Origin: Chitinophagaceae bacterium
GTDB lineage: Bacteria; Bacteroidota; Bacteroidia; Chitinophagales; Chitinophagaceae
NCBI GenBank assembly: GCA_025360525.1
Contig: JANYCA010000056.1
Location: forward strand, 1 to 41,803
Length of the DNA stretch: 41,803 nucleotides
Direction of reading: 5' to 3'
Position numbers and translations under genes: made by a program. Below the pieces are notes generated by a model. That model was not told the origin of the DNA, did no database searches, and saw only the letters and a list, made by a program, of their open reading frames with translations. Position 1 is the stretch's first letter; each line of letters begins with the position of its first letter. Shown piece by piece: positions 34,154 to 41,803 of the stretch.

Positions 34154-34546
34154 TCAAAGCTTTCGTTCAGCGTTATAGGAGTTAATGGTATAATTGCTAC
34201 CACCCGCTGGGTCGGTTTCAGTTTTAATAAAATAAGGACCCACTGCCCAGTCAATACTTACAAAGGTGCCGGTTGTGGCAGTGCCGGTGCCTATTTGCAT
34301 ACTCACCAAACCATGGGCATTGGTAGTAGCCGTTTGGGTTTCTACAAACACCGCCGTACCGGATGCATTGCCTTGCAATACGCTAATATTAATGCCTACT
34401 GTGGTGTTGGTTAACAAAGCATTACTGCTGTTGCGAATGACTGATTGGTAACTCATTTTTTGTGGCGCCTGGGCGCTTGCCTGATGCGCTAAGCATACGC
34501 ACGCTGTCAGGAACAGACCGGCGAGCAGGGTATACATTGTTGACAT
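34154..34546 (-). CDS. Truncated paralogue of the neighbouring fibre protein
   Basis: A 130-residue secreted protein. Signal peptide: TLLAGLFLTACVCLAHQASAQ. The mature part (APQKMSYQSVIRNSSNALL, VFVETQTATTNAHGLVSMQI, FVSIDWAVGPYFIKTETD, GGSNYTI) matches the N-terminal module of the protein at 34622-37642 (APQGIPYQAVARDNAGNLV, VELDIAGGSNYT). In that paralogue the module is followed by QMLSVPYALYAAKSG and a long fibre. Here the similarity ends right after GGSNYTI, and the frame stops 9 codons later. It may be a stand-alone module or a gene whose 3' part was lost by recombination. It is 60 nt upstream of the T9SS gene on the same strand and could be co-transcribed with it. Confidence 0.6.
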   Translation of the reverse strand: MSTMYTLLAGLFLTACVCLAHQASAQAPQKMSYQSVIRNSSNALLTNTTVGINISVLQGNASGTAVFVETQTATTNAHGLVSMQIGTGTATTGTFVSIDWAVGPYFIKTETDPAGGSNYTINSYNAERKL

Positions 34547-34571
34547 ACTGTTATTTACTAATTTTTAAAAA

Positions 34572-34606
34572 TTGACCCTGCGGGGTTTTGCATATCATTG
34601 GGTCAA
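34572..34606 (-). terminator. Possible terminator of the mosaic fibre gene
   Basis: On the minus strand TTGACCC pairs with GGGTCAA across a 21-nt loop and is followed by TTTTT, 16 nt after the stop. The loop is long, so this is moderate. Confidence 0.4.
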
Positions 34607-34621
34607 AGTGGCAAAAGTGTA

Positions 34622-37600
34622 TTAATCCCTGAGGCACCGCACCGAGAAACCGGATGCCTTATGTTTGTTGATTGTGAGTGCTTCACCATTGGTGTAATCC
34701 AGGAAGATGTATTTAGCACTTTCTGGGACATAACTAAATGACCCCGAATCCCAGTAGCTCGGGTAAACTGTCGAACTCCACCAATAGCCGGATATGAAAA
34801 CGTTGTAGAACGATCCTACCGAGTAACGATAACCGCCCGGAAGACCTGTAAAACCGCTGAGGTTTGTAGCAGCTCTGTTAGGATCATCCCAGTGTGCAAA
34901 TCCTGTTTCTTTCATATTTCCGCCTGCTATTGAATAGCCACCCAAAAAAGTGGTTAATGTTGTCCATTCAGCATCACTTGGCACATGCCATCCCGTTGGT
35001 GCTAATATTTTATTAGGCGTACTAGGGTCGTTATCATGTATTCCTGCTACAGCATACCAATTGTATAATTTGCCATAAGCAGGGCCATTAACTGGGTAGT
35101 TGTCGTAATAACACCATGCTCCAGTGGTTAAGTTTTCCCATGCCGTTGGGTCGGTTACTTGGGGTATGGGTGTGCCATCTCTATAAGTTGTTACGTCCAA
35201 ATTGGTAGTAGTCCATTTTTGTGTGCCTATGGTAACATCAGGAATATAAATCCTAAATACCTTAGGCGCTGAGGTAGCACTTGTGTAATTGCCATTGGCT
35301 GCCACAGTAACTGTAACGGTATAAATACCCTCGTTGGTTGGCGGTGCAGCACTCGCAGCATAAACCGTTGGGCTCACCCCAGCATAACTATAGGTATAGC
35401 TTGTGCCAGTACCTGTGTTTGTGGCAGTAGTTGGCCCCTGTGCAGTGCCTGTAAAAATGAAATCTTCTGCGTTTGCTGTTACTGTTGGGGTGGCAAGGGC
35501 AATACTAAATGCCGTAGGCGCTGAGGTAGCACTTGTAAAATTATCATTGGCTGCCACAGTAACTGTAACGGTATAATTACCTACGTTTTTTGGCCCTATA
35601 GCACTCGCAGCATAAATAGTGGGGCTTACCCCTACATAACTAAAGGTATAGCTTGTGCCTGTACCTGTGTTTGTGGCTGTAGTTGGCCCCTGTTCACTTC
35701 CTGTGTAACTGTAACTTGTTACGATGGGCGTAACTATGGGAACTATTGGAACTATTGGAGATATAGTGAATACTGTAGGCGCAGAGGAAGCACTGATGAA
35801 TATGCCACTAGCGGCAACAGTAACCGTAACGGTATAGCTGCCTGGATTGGCAGGGGGTGTGGCACTTGCTGCATATATTGTAGGACTGACTCCCTGATAG
35901 ATAAACGTATAGCTTGTGCCTGTACCTGTATTAGTAGCTTTCGTTGGACCTTGTGCACTTCCTGTGTAAATGTAGCTTTCTATAATCGGTGTAACCGTTG
36001 GGGTTTTTATTTCTGTTATTTCAGCTTGCATTGCAGCTATTTGAGCCTGCATTGCAGCAATGGCATCTGCTTGACCATTTGAAGTAGAACCATCCGCCAT
36101 TAAATATTGTGAAGACGTACCGTCTGTTTTTACAAAGCTACTAGCAGTGGTAGTCCCAATGAATGTTTTATTACCTCCAATTATTTGCGTTCCTGATGTT
36201 ACAATACCACCATTAGTTGCATTAGCTGGTGCTAAACTTAATACACCAGATACAATTGAAGCTCCATTTGCGGTTGAAAAGGCACTTACAGTTCCAACAT
36301 CTGATACAGAACCTGTAGCTCCTGTTAATCCTTGAGGTCCTTGGGGTCCTGTTATTCCGGTTGCACCTTGTGGTCCGGTTGGACCAGATTGAGGACTAAC
36401 CCAGGTTAAAGTACCTGCACCCGTAGTGCTCAACACTTGGCCGGCGGCTCCATCGGTGTTTGGATAGGTTACCGCCCCTGCAGTATAGGTACCATTGGTG
36501 TTCACATTGGTTATACTCGTATTTCCCAATTGTATTTTATTGCTGGCATTTACCTTTGCTCCAAATCCTATAGCCGTAGCATTGGTAAGTGCATTTGTAA
36601 CTACATCAGCGTTATTACCCAGAGCGGTATTTTGTGCTCCTATGGAATTGGTGTATAAACTACTATCTCCTATGGCGACATTTCCGTTTCCGGTAATATT
36701 ATTAAAAAGGGCACTAATACCAATGGCAGTATTGAAGTTTCCTGTGGTATTCGATCTAAGGCTTTTAAAACCATTTGCCGTGTTATAGTTGCCGGTGGTA
36801 TTAAATATAAGGGCATTGTTACCATTTGCCGAGTTGTAATTTCCTGTGGTGTTGTTTGCAAGGGCATTCGTACCATTTGCAGTATTATTGTATCCGTAAG
36901 TGTTCTTATAAAGTGCATTCGCACCAATTGCAGAATTATCGCCTCCAGTAATGTTGGAATAAAGCGCATTGTTACCAATTGCTGTGTTTTGCTTACCACT
37001 ATTAGAATAAAGAGCCATGTAACCAATTGCTGTGGAACTTAGATTATATCCCGATCCAAAATTTCCGGCTTGATAACCTAAAAAAGTGGAGTTATTTGTA
37101 ATATCGTTACCTATATATGCCGCTGGTTGATTGTTTACTCGTATGCTAAAAGGCACATTATCAGTAGTCCCTATAAAGTGGGCATATTCATCCGTACCTG
37201 CATTTCCGTTTTGAGACCAGGTTGTTGAAGCATCACCACTCTTAGCAGCATACAACGCATACGGCACACTCAGCATTTGCATAGTGCCCATGTCGGTATA
37301 ATTACTGCCACCGGCAATATCTAATTCTACCTGCGTAAACTTATTGCCATTGCCCCAGCTGATGTTTGCAAAAGTGCCAGTTGATGTGGTTCCGCCACCA
37401 ATGTTTACACTAAATAACCCCAGCGCATCGGTAGTTATTGAATGAGTTTCGGCGTACACCAACGTACCGTTGCTGCTTGAATCATGGACACTAAAACGTA
37501 AAGCAATCGCTTGATTTTTAACCAGGTTACCCGCATTATCCCTGGCTACTGCCTGGTAAGGAATGCCCTGTGGCGCCTGGGCGCTTGCCATTTGAAGGGT

Positions 37601-37642
37601 GGTAAAAACAATAAGTATTACTAACAGGTAAATCCTTTTCAT
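34622..37642 (-). CDS. Mosaic secreted fibre protein (17-residue repeats, collagen-like stretch, MBG-like repeats, FISUMP)
   Basis: A 1006-residue exported protein. ATG 37642 is chosen because MKRIYLLVILIVF starts a signal peptide; the open frame extends upstream without a signal. In order it has an N-terminal module (APQGIPYQAVARDNAG to SVPYALYAAKSG), about ten 17-residue repeats (TGNYNTANGFKSLRSNT), a collagen-like GPTGPQGATGITGPQGPQG, and a short coiled coil (QADAIAAMQAQIAAMQ). Three units of about 84 residues follow, with SYTYSYAGVSPTVYAAS-type strands (MBG-like). The end is a FISUMP domain (VTIGTQKWTTTNLD, APTGWHVPSDAEW, GYWWSSTVY, GFSVRCLRD). The design suggests a trimeric stalk with a lectin-like tip. 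No T9SS domain or S74 chaperone is seen. Confidence 0.85.
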   Translation of the reverse strand: MKRIYLLVILIVFTTLQMASAQAPQGIPYQAVARDNAGNLVKNQAIALRFSVHDSSSNGTLVYAETHSITTDALGLFSVNIGGGTTSTGTFANISWGNGNKFTQVELDIAGGSNYTDMGTMQMLSVPYALYAAKSGDASTTWSQNGNAGTDEYAHFIGTTDNVPFSIRVNNQPAAYIGNDITNNSTFLGYQAGNFGSGYNLSSTAIGYMALYSNSGKQNTAIGNNALYSNITGGDNSAIGANALYKNTYGYNNTANGTNALANNTTGNYNSANGNNALIFNTTGNYNTANGFKSLRSNTTGNFNTAIGISALFNNITGNGNVAIGDSSLYTNSIGAQNTALGNNADVVTNALTNATAIGFGAKVNASNKIQLGNTSITNVNTNGTYTAGAVTYPNTDGAAGQVLSTTGAGTLTWVSPQSGPTGPQGATGITGPQGPQGLTGATGSVSDVGTVSAFSTANGASIVSGVLSLAPANATNGGIVTSGTQIIGGNKTFIGTTTASSFVKTDGTSSQYLMADGSTSNGQADAIAAMQAQIAAMQAEITEIKTPTVTPIIESYIYTGSAQGPTKATNTGTGTSYTFIYQGVSPTIYAASATPPANPGSYTVTVTVAASGIFISASSAPTVFTISPIVPIVPIVTPIVTSYSYTGSEQGPTTATNTGTGTSYTFSYVGVSPTIYAASAIGPKNVGNYTVTVTVAANDNFTSATSAPTAFSIALATPTVTANAEDFIFTGTAQGPTTATNTGTGTSYTYSYAGVSPTVYAASAAPPTNEGIYTVTVTVAANGNYTSATSAPKVFRIYIPDVTIGTQKWTTTNLDVTTYRDGTPIPQVTDPTAWENLTTGAWCYYDNYPVNGPAYGKLYNWYAVAGIHDNDPSTPNKILAPTGWHVPSDAEWTTLTTFLGGYSIAGGNMKETGFAHWDDPNRAATNLSGFTGLPGGYRYSVGSFYNVFISGYWWSSTVYPSYWDSGSFSYVPESAKYIFLDYTNGEALTINKHKASGFSVRCLRD

Positions 37643-37916
37643 GTGTGCGTTGTTATTTATAAAAGTTGTTGATACAAAAGTTGAATGGTGGCTTGCAATG
37701 AAAAAGGCTTTCCACAAGCGCACGAATAATTTTAGTTTTGTTTTTTGATGGAGAAGGGATTTCAAAGGGTTTCGGATAGCAATGATACGTTGCAACATCA
37801 CTATAAAGTACCGGTTGGTAAACAATGCTGTTTTTGCGACACGGGATGCAAGGAGCCTTGCACGAGATGTAATTTGTGGCTCACGAAATGCAATAGGGGC
37901 AATGATTCAATAAAAT

Positions 37917-37945
37917 TTTAAACCTTACCGGGGGGCAAGTTTAAA
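37917..37945 (-). terminator. Possible terminator of the HisKA_2/LytTR pair
   Basis: TTTAAAC pairs with GTTTAAA around a G/C-rich loop. On the minus strand AATTTTATT follows. It lies about 80 nt beyond the stop of the regulator gene. Confidence 0.35.
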
Positions 37946-38024
37946 TCATGTAAGATGCTTGAAAACCAGAAATGTCTCTTGCTAATGAAAAAATAAAGGA
38001 TGCTTTGACTGGGACTTGCGGGCA

Positions 38025-38735
38025 TCAATTCATCACATTCAGTTTTTCCAGCAAGGCATCTTTAAAAGCTCTTTTAAAAGTGAGCTGATGTGTTCCCAAA
38101 TAAACACTGGTGCCGTCTATTTTGCTGATGTGCCGGATGTTTACGATATACGAGCGCTGTATTTGTACAAAAGTGTCTTCATTCAATTTCTCCAGCAGTT
38201 CGGTAGCCGTTATTCTAATGGAAACCACTTTGCCATCTGTAAAATGAATGTTGAAGTTCCTGGCATCATTTTCAAAAAATAGAATATCCGGGATAGCAAA
38301 TCTTTCAATAAGTGTTCCCACTTTAAAGAATAAGTAGTGCTCTTTCAGGTTTTCATCAGCCGTTTGTTGAAGATTCAGGGCCGTTTCAATAGCGGCATGT
38401 AAATCTATCTGGGTAAATGGTTTGATTAAAAAGGCCAGTGGCCGGGATTGCTTGGCACGGTTGATGGTAGCACTATTACCATTGGCAGTAAGAAAAATAA
38501 AAGGAATGCCGAAATTATCTTTGATATAATTGGCCAGGTTGATGCCATCTTTTTCTTCATTTAAATTGATATCTATCAACAGCAAATCTGGCCTTTCGGT
38601 GTTAACCATCTGAATGGCCTCTTCATAGCAAGATGCAGGCTCAGCAATTTCATATTTCATTTTCCTAAGTGAACGGACAATAAGTTCCGTGGTGATACCC
38701 TCATCTTCTACGATTCCAATTTTAATGTTGTTCAT
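38025..38735 (-). CDS. LytTR-family response regulator
   Basis: A 236-residue regulator, the partner of the kinase gene 42 nt upstream. The receiver domain has E10-D11-E12, the phosphorylation site Asp55 (LLLIDINLNEEKDG), FLTANGN and LIKPFTQ. The C-terminal LytTR DNA-binding domain (about residues 135-235) has ILFFENDARNFNIHF, VSIRITATELLEKL, FVQIQRSYIVNIRHI and FKRAFKDALLEKL. Its receiver, with a basic N-terminal helix (LRKMKYEI), differs clearly from the regulator at 25069, so the two systems are paralogous but not recent duplicates. Confidence 0.9.
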   Translation of the reverse strand: MNNIKIGIVEDEGITTELIVRSLRKMKYEIAEPASCYEEAIQMVNTERPDLLLIDINLNEEKDGINLANYIKDNFGIPFIFLTANGNSATINRAKQSRPLAFLIKPFTQIDLHAAIETALNLQQTADENLKEHYLFFKVGTLIERFAIPDILFFENDARNFNIHFTDGKVVSIRITATELLEKLNEDTFVQIQRSYIVNIRHISKIDGTSVYLGTHQLTFKRAFKDALLEKLNVMN

Positions 38736-38777
38736 GAATTGCTGTTTGAATAAAAAAAATATTAAAAACGATTTTAC

Positions 38778-41700
38778 CTATTCAGGAAAATGGATCACGA
38801 ACCTGCTCCCTTTGTCAAATTTATAAGTTGCTTTGCCTTTTAATTGTTTAGCCAGTCTTTTTACCAGGCAAAATCCCACGGTGGTAGCTTCATCAAATAT
38901 CTGTACATTTTGAAGCCCGGGGCCGTTGTCGTGAAACACAAACTGGTACTGGTCTGCATCACCCGAAAACAAATCTATATGAATAATATTATTCCTATCA
39001 CCAGGCAAATATTTATATGCATTGGTAAGCAACTCATTTAATATTAAACCCAACGTGATGGACTTGTCGAGGTTGAGTTTTTTATCAAAAGCACTAAAGA
39101 CAAACTCAATGGATGTTGTTTGCGCCGCAAATAACTGGGCCATTTTTGCGGCTAAGTTTTTTGCAATAATCGCAAATTCCAATGTGCCTGTAATTTCATT
39201 CCTGGTCAACAGTTCATGAATCATCGCAATGGTGGTTACCCCGCTCTTTCCTTCATCAAATGCAGCCCTTGCTTTTTCATCCTCAATTCCTTCTTTTCTT
39301 AATTCTAACAATCCATTAATTACCTGCAGGTTATTTTTAACCCGGTGATGCACTTCTGTAAGCAATATGTTTTTTTCAGCAAGCAGCAGGTCTTTTTCAT
39401 CCATGGCCTGCGTCAGATTCACGGTGCGCTCCTGCACTTTATTTTCAAGCGCCATGTTAGTACGCTTTAGTCTGCTGATCCTGGCAAAATTGATCAGATA
39501 AACGGCGCCCGACACCAACAGGACTGATAATAACCAAAACCAGCTTTGAAGGTAAACGGGCTTCAACACAATAATTGGAATAACAATTTCCTGCTCATTC
39601 CATACACCGGATGACAGCTGTGCTTTAATGCGCAACTTTAAATTTCCGTAAGGCAAACCGCTGATCCGTATGCTGTTTTCATTGAGGTAGTTCCAATCGT
39701 TGTCCACCCCCTCTATCCGATACGCATACCGATGAGTACGATTTTCAAAATCAAGCAACGAAAAAGCTACCGTTAAAAATCGGTCCCCCACCTGCATGGT
39801 CAATTTTTTAGCAGATTGAAATTCATTTAAAGCATCAATCAACCTGTTTTGTTGCTGGGAAAATATAGTAAGATCTACGAGTTGAAAGGATAAGTTTTTG
39901 TCTTCCACTTCATTTTTCATGTCTGCCGGATCAAACGCATCAATCCCGTTAAATCCTCCAAAATACATTCGCCCATTCACATCCTTAAAAGATGAAATGC
40001 GGTTAAATTCAAGGTTGGCCAAGCCGTTTTTGGATTGGTATGTTTTGGTAGAGAAATCGCTTTTTTTAAATTGTACAAGACCGTTATAACTGCTGATCCA
40101 TAGATTATTAAAAGTATCTTCTTCAATACGATACAAAATATTATCCGGTAATCCATTTACAACAGTAAATTGTTGGATGTTTGCAGCATCCATCGGATGG
40201 GCGGTATTCCAGTTCCACCGGATGAGTCCTTCGCCATTCGTCGCTATCCAGGCTATTCCTGCTTTATCTTCATAGAAATCATATATGCCGCTAAAGGGCA
40301 ATCGCTTTGCAGGTTGCGGATGCTGGTTCCCATAATAATCATTTATCTCAAAACGATCGTTGATGAAGTAGATACCGTGTTCAGACACGGCAATCAGGCC
40401 TTTTTGCTTTGTTTGTACAAACCGGTATACAAATACCGGTGACTCTTGTATATTTTGCAGCAGTTTAACAGGCTTTATTTGATGTGTGTTTTCATTATAC
40501 AACCTCACACCGGATGATCCCCCTAAAATCAGGAGGCTATCAGAAAGCGAGGCCAGCGACCATATTTCACCAATGCCCGCATCTGCACTTACGGTTTGCA
40601 CCAAATGGGTAGCGGGATGATAACGTAGTAAATGCGTGTTGGACAAATAAAATAAATCGTTCTTTTTAAGCAAGGCGAATCCGGGCGTTCCTTTTACTTC
40701 AGTGGCTGCCTTATTGGTTAGTATCCGAGAATTATTGCTTTCGAACAAGGCATGTACTTGCTGCATACCATTGCTATTCACACCTGCGTAAATACCCCTG
40801 GTTGAATATTGAAAATTAACGGTACGCTTATCTGCAAAAAAATGCAGAAATTTATTGGCATGAATCGTAACCTGGTACACCCCCCTGGGAGTGGAAAACC
40901 AGGTATTGTTTAACCTGTCACGAAACACACTGTTAATAGAGTTCTCGCCATTGGTATGGATATCAGTAGTGTCACGAATAATTACAAAACTGCTATCCTG
41001 CAATACATACCATTGCCTGTATTTGTCTGTAAAATGAAAAGGCTGCTTATCATTCAAAGAAAAAACCGAAGTTGCTTTTTCGGGAATGGAAAGTTCAAAT
41101 GGTTTTTCGGTCAAGGTCGTTTTCGATCCATGTTGATCAAGGGAATAGAACAGCTTTGTTTTGGTATCAAAATAAACAATTTGACTGCGGGTGTTAATGC
41201 CCAACAAATTGGAGTGAATGATGCTCCCTGTTGTTACGGCAAAAACAGTATCAGGAAAAATACAGTTCAACTGATCGCTTCCTTCAATTTGTAAGGCGGC
41301 ACACCCATTGAAGCTTACTAATGAAGCATTATTGCCAATATATGCAGTATCCTTAACTGTGAGTTTTTTAAAATTGATTCGCAATCTGAATCCCGATCTT
41401 TTATTGTATTGCCAGATCTGATCGGGATCTAAGATGAAAAAAAAAGTATTACCCAACTCATCGCATGATACAGATTGAACATGAGCAGGTTCGAAAGCCA
41501 TATCCGGAAATATTGCTTCGAGGTTTTTAAAAGAATAATCATTCAAATCCAGCACTTGTGTTGGTATCGCCTGGTTGGAAAGATTGACATTTTTAGCAAA
41601 TTTTATAAACAGATGATTATCGGCATCGATTGTTAAGTAAGAGATAGCATTGGATTGCAGTTGACTGTTGTTGGGTTTATAAGTTTTGAAATCATTTCCA

Positions 41701-41803
41701 TCATACCTGCAAAGACCGTTGGCAGTGCCAAACCAAATAAAACCGGCTTTGTCTTGTATTGTAGCAGTCACCATCCTTGATGGCAGTCCATCTTCTAAAG
41801 TGA
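38778..41803 (-). CDS. Beta-propeller sensor histidine kinase, HisKA_2 type (5' end outside window)
   Basis: At least 1008 residues are visible; the frame runs through the window edge ([20 protein letters not shown]), so signal peptide and start lie beyond 41803. The periplasmic part has Reg_prop blades ([59 protein letters not shown]) and a Y_Y_Y domain ([15 protein letters not shown]). One transmembrane helix ([18 protein letters not shown]) lies at about 39490-39550, followed by a coiled coil. The HisKA_2 dimerization helix reads [14 protein letters not shown]. The HATPase has [14 protein letters not shown] and [10 protein letters not shown]. The regulator follows 42 nt downstream. Confidence 0.9.
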   Translation of the reverse strand, partial: TLEDGLPSRMVTATIQDKAGFIWFGTANGLCRYDGNDFKTYKPNNSQLQSNAISYLTIDADNHLFIKFAKNVNLSNQAIPTQVLDLNDYSFKNLEAIFPDMAFEPAHVQSVSCDELGNTFFFILDPDQIWQYNKRSGFRLRINFKKLTVKDTAYIGNNASLVSFNGCAALQIEGSDQLNCIFPDTVFAVTTGSIIHSNLLGINTRSQIVYFDTKTKLFYSLDQHGSKTTLTEKPFELSIPEKATSVFSLNDKQPFHFTDKYRQWYVLQDSSFVIIRDTTDIHTNGENSINSVFRDRLNNTWFSTPRGVYQVTIHANKFLHFFADKRTVNFQYSTRGIYAGVNSNGMQQVHALFESNNSRILTNKAATEVKGTPGFALLKKNDLFYLSNTHLLRYHPATHLVQTVSADAGIGEIWSLASLSDSLLILGGSSGVRLYNENTHQIKPVKLLQNIQESPVFVYRFVQTKQKGLIAVSEHGIYFINDRFEINDYYGNQHPQPAKRLPFSGIYDFYEDKAGIAWIATNGEGLIRWNWNTAHPMDAANIQQFTVVNGLPDNILYRIEEDTFNNLWISSYNGLVQFKKSDFSTKTYQSKNGLANLEFNRISSFKDVNGRMYFGGFNGIDAFDPADMKNEVEDKNLSFQLVDLTIFSQQQNRLIDALNEFQSAKKLTMQVGDRFLTVAFSLLDFENRTHRYAYRIEGVDNDWNYLNENSIRISGLPYGNLKLRIKAQLSSGVWNEQEIVIPIIVLKPVYLQSWFWLLSVLLVSGAVYLINFARISRLKRTNMALENKVQERTVNLTQAMDEKDLLLAEKNILLTEVHHRVKNNLQVINGLLELRKEGIEDEKARAAFDEGKSGVTTIAMIHELLTRNEITGTLEFAIIAKNLAAKMAQLFAAQTTSIEFVFSAFDKKLNLDKSITLGLILNELLTNAYKYLPGDRNNIIHIDLFSGDADQYQFVFHDNGPGLQNVQIFDEATTVGFCLVKRLAKQLKGKATYKFDKGSRFVIHFPE

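Overview
The window looks like an AT-rich chromosomal segment of a Bacteroidota bacterium, most likely of the Chitinophagaceae type. The grounds are: secreted proteins ending in type IX secretion (T9SS) sorting domains, a UpxY/NusG-like antiterminator, periplasmic beta-propeller (Reg_prop/Y_Y_Y) sensor kinases paired with LytTR regulators, FISUMP and MBG-like domains, TAnnTTTG-like promoter boxes, and a DAHP synthase/chorismate mutase fusion of the Bacteroidota kind. No rRNA or CRISPR array was seen. The only tRNA gene found is tRNA-Ser(UGA).

Layout. 1-3784: upstream terminator, aspS, paired terminators, rarA. 3860-6208: a lipoprotein alpha/beta hydrolase and a secreted L,D-transpeptidase-like protein. 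6455-7778: a UpxY-like antiterminator on the minus strand, then a long gene-free stretch with a strong intrinsic terminator. 7779-11610: one large T9SS adhesin gene, split by a single-base frameshift. 11815-12228: a small four-helix membrane protein. 12632-17271: a compact chorismate-pathway cluster (DAHP synthase/chorismate mutase, aroB, aroA, aroC) ending in an intrinsic terminator. 17272-18689: a decayed region with a dispersed repeat and two RAYT (IS200-like) transposase relics. 18690-21633 (minus): a 17-residue-repeat protein with a peptidase S74 intramolecular chaperone domain, and a YqcC-like gene. 21887-25809: a LytS-type sensor kinase and its LytTR regulator. 25810-26772: an IS66 transposase relic and the second copy of the dispersed repeat. 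26773-29333: a Smr-less MutS2-like ATPase and a convergent NTF2-like secreted protein. 29527-31021: tRNA-Ser followed by a decayed element bounded by a 16-bp copy of the tRNA 3' end, with broken genes inside. 31092-37642 (minus): three surface-protein genes. 38025-41803 (minus): a LytTR regulator and a HisKA_2-type propeller sensor kinase cut by the window edge.

How the genes work together. The aro cluster supplies four steps of chorismate synthesis, plus chorismate mutase for the branch to prephenate. The two sensor-regulator pairs are self-contained signalling modules lying beside large repeat-built surface proteins, so control of cell-surface genes is a reasonable guess that the sequence does not prove. 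The UpxY-like protein and the terminator upstream of the adhesin suggest a possible antitermination switch.

The least expected signals are the decayed tRNA-Ser element, the 163-165-bp dispersed hairpin repeat lying beside transposase relics, and two short low-complexity repeats inserted in frame into housekeeping genes (rarA and aroA). I found no clearly intact, unknown multi-gene system. Everything here was read by eye, without alignment or database search.
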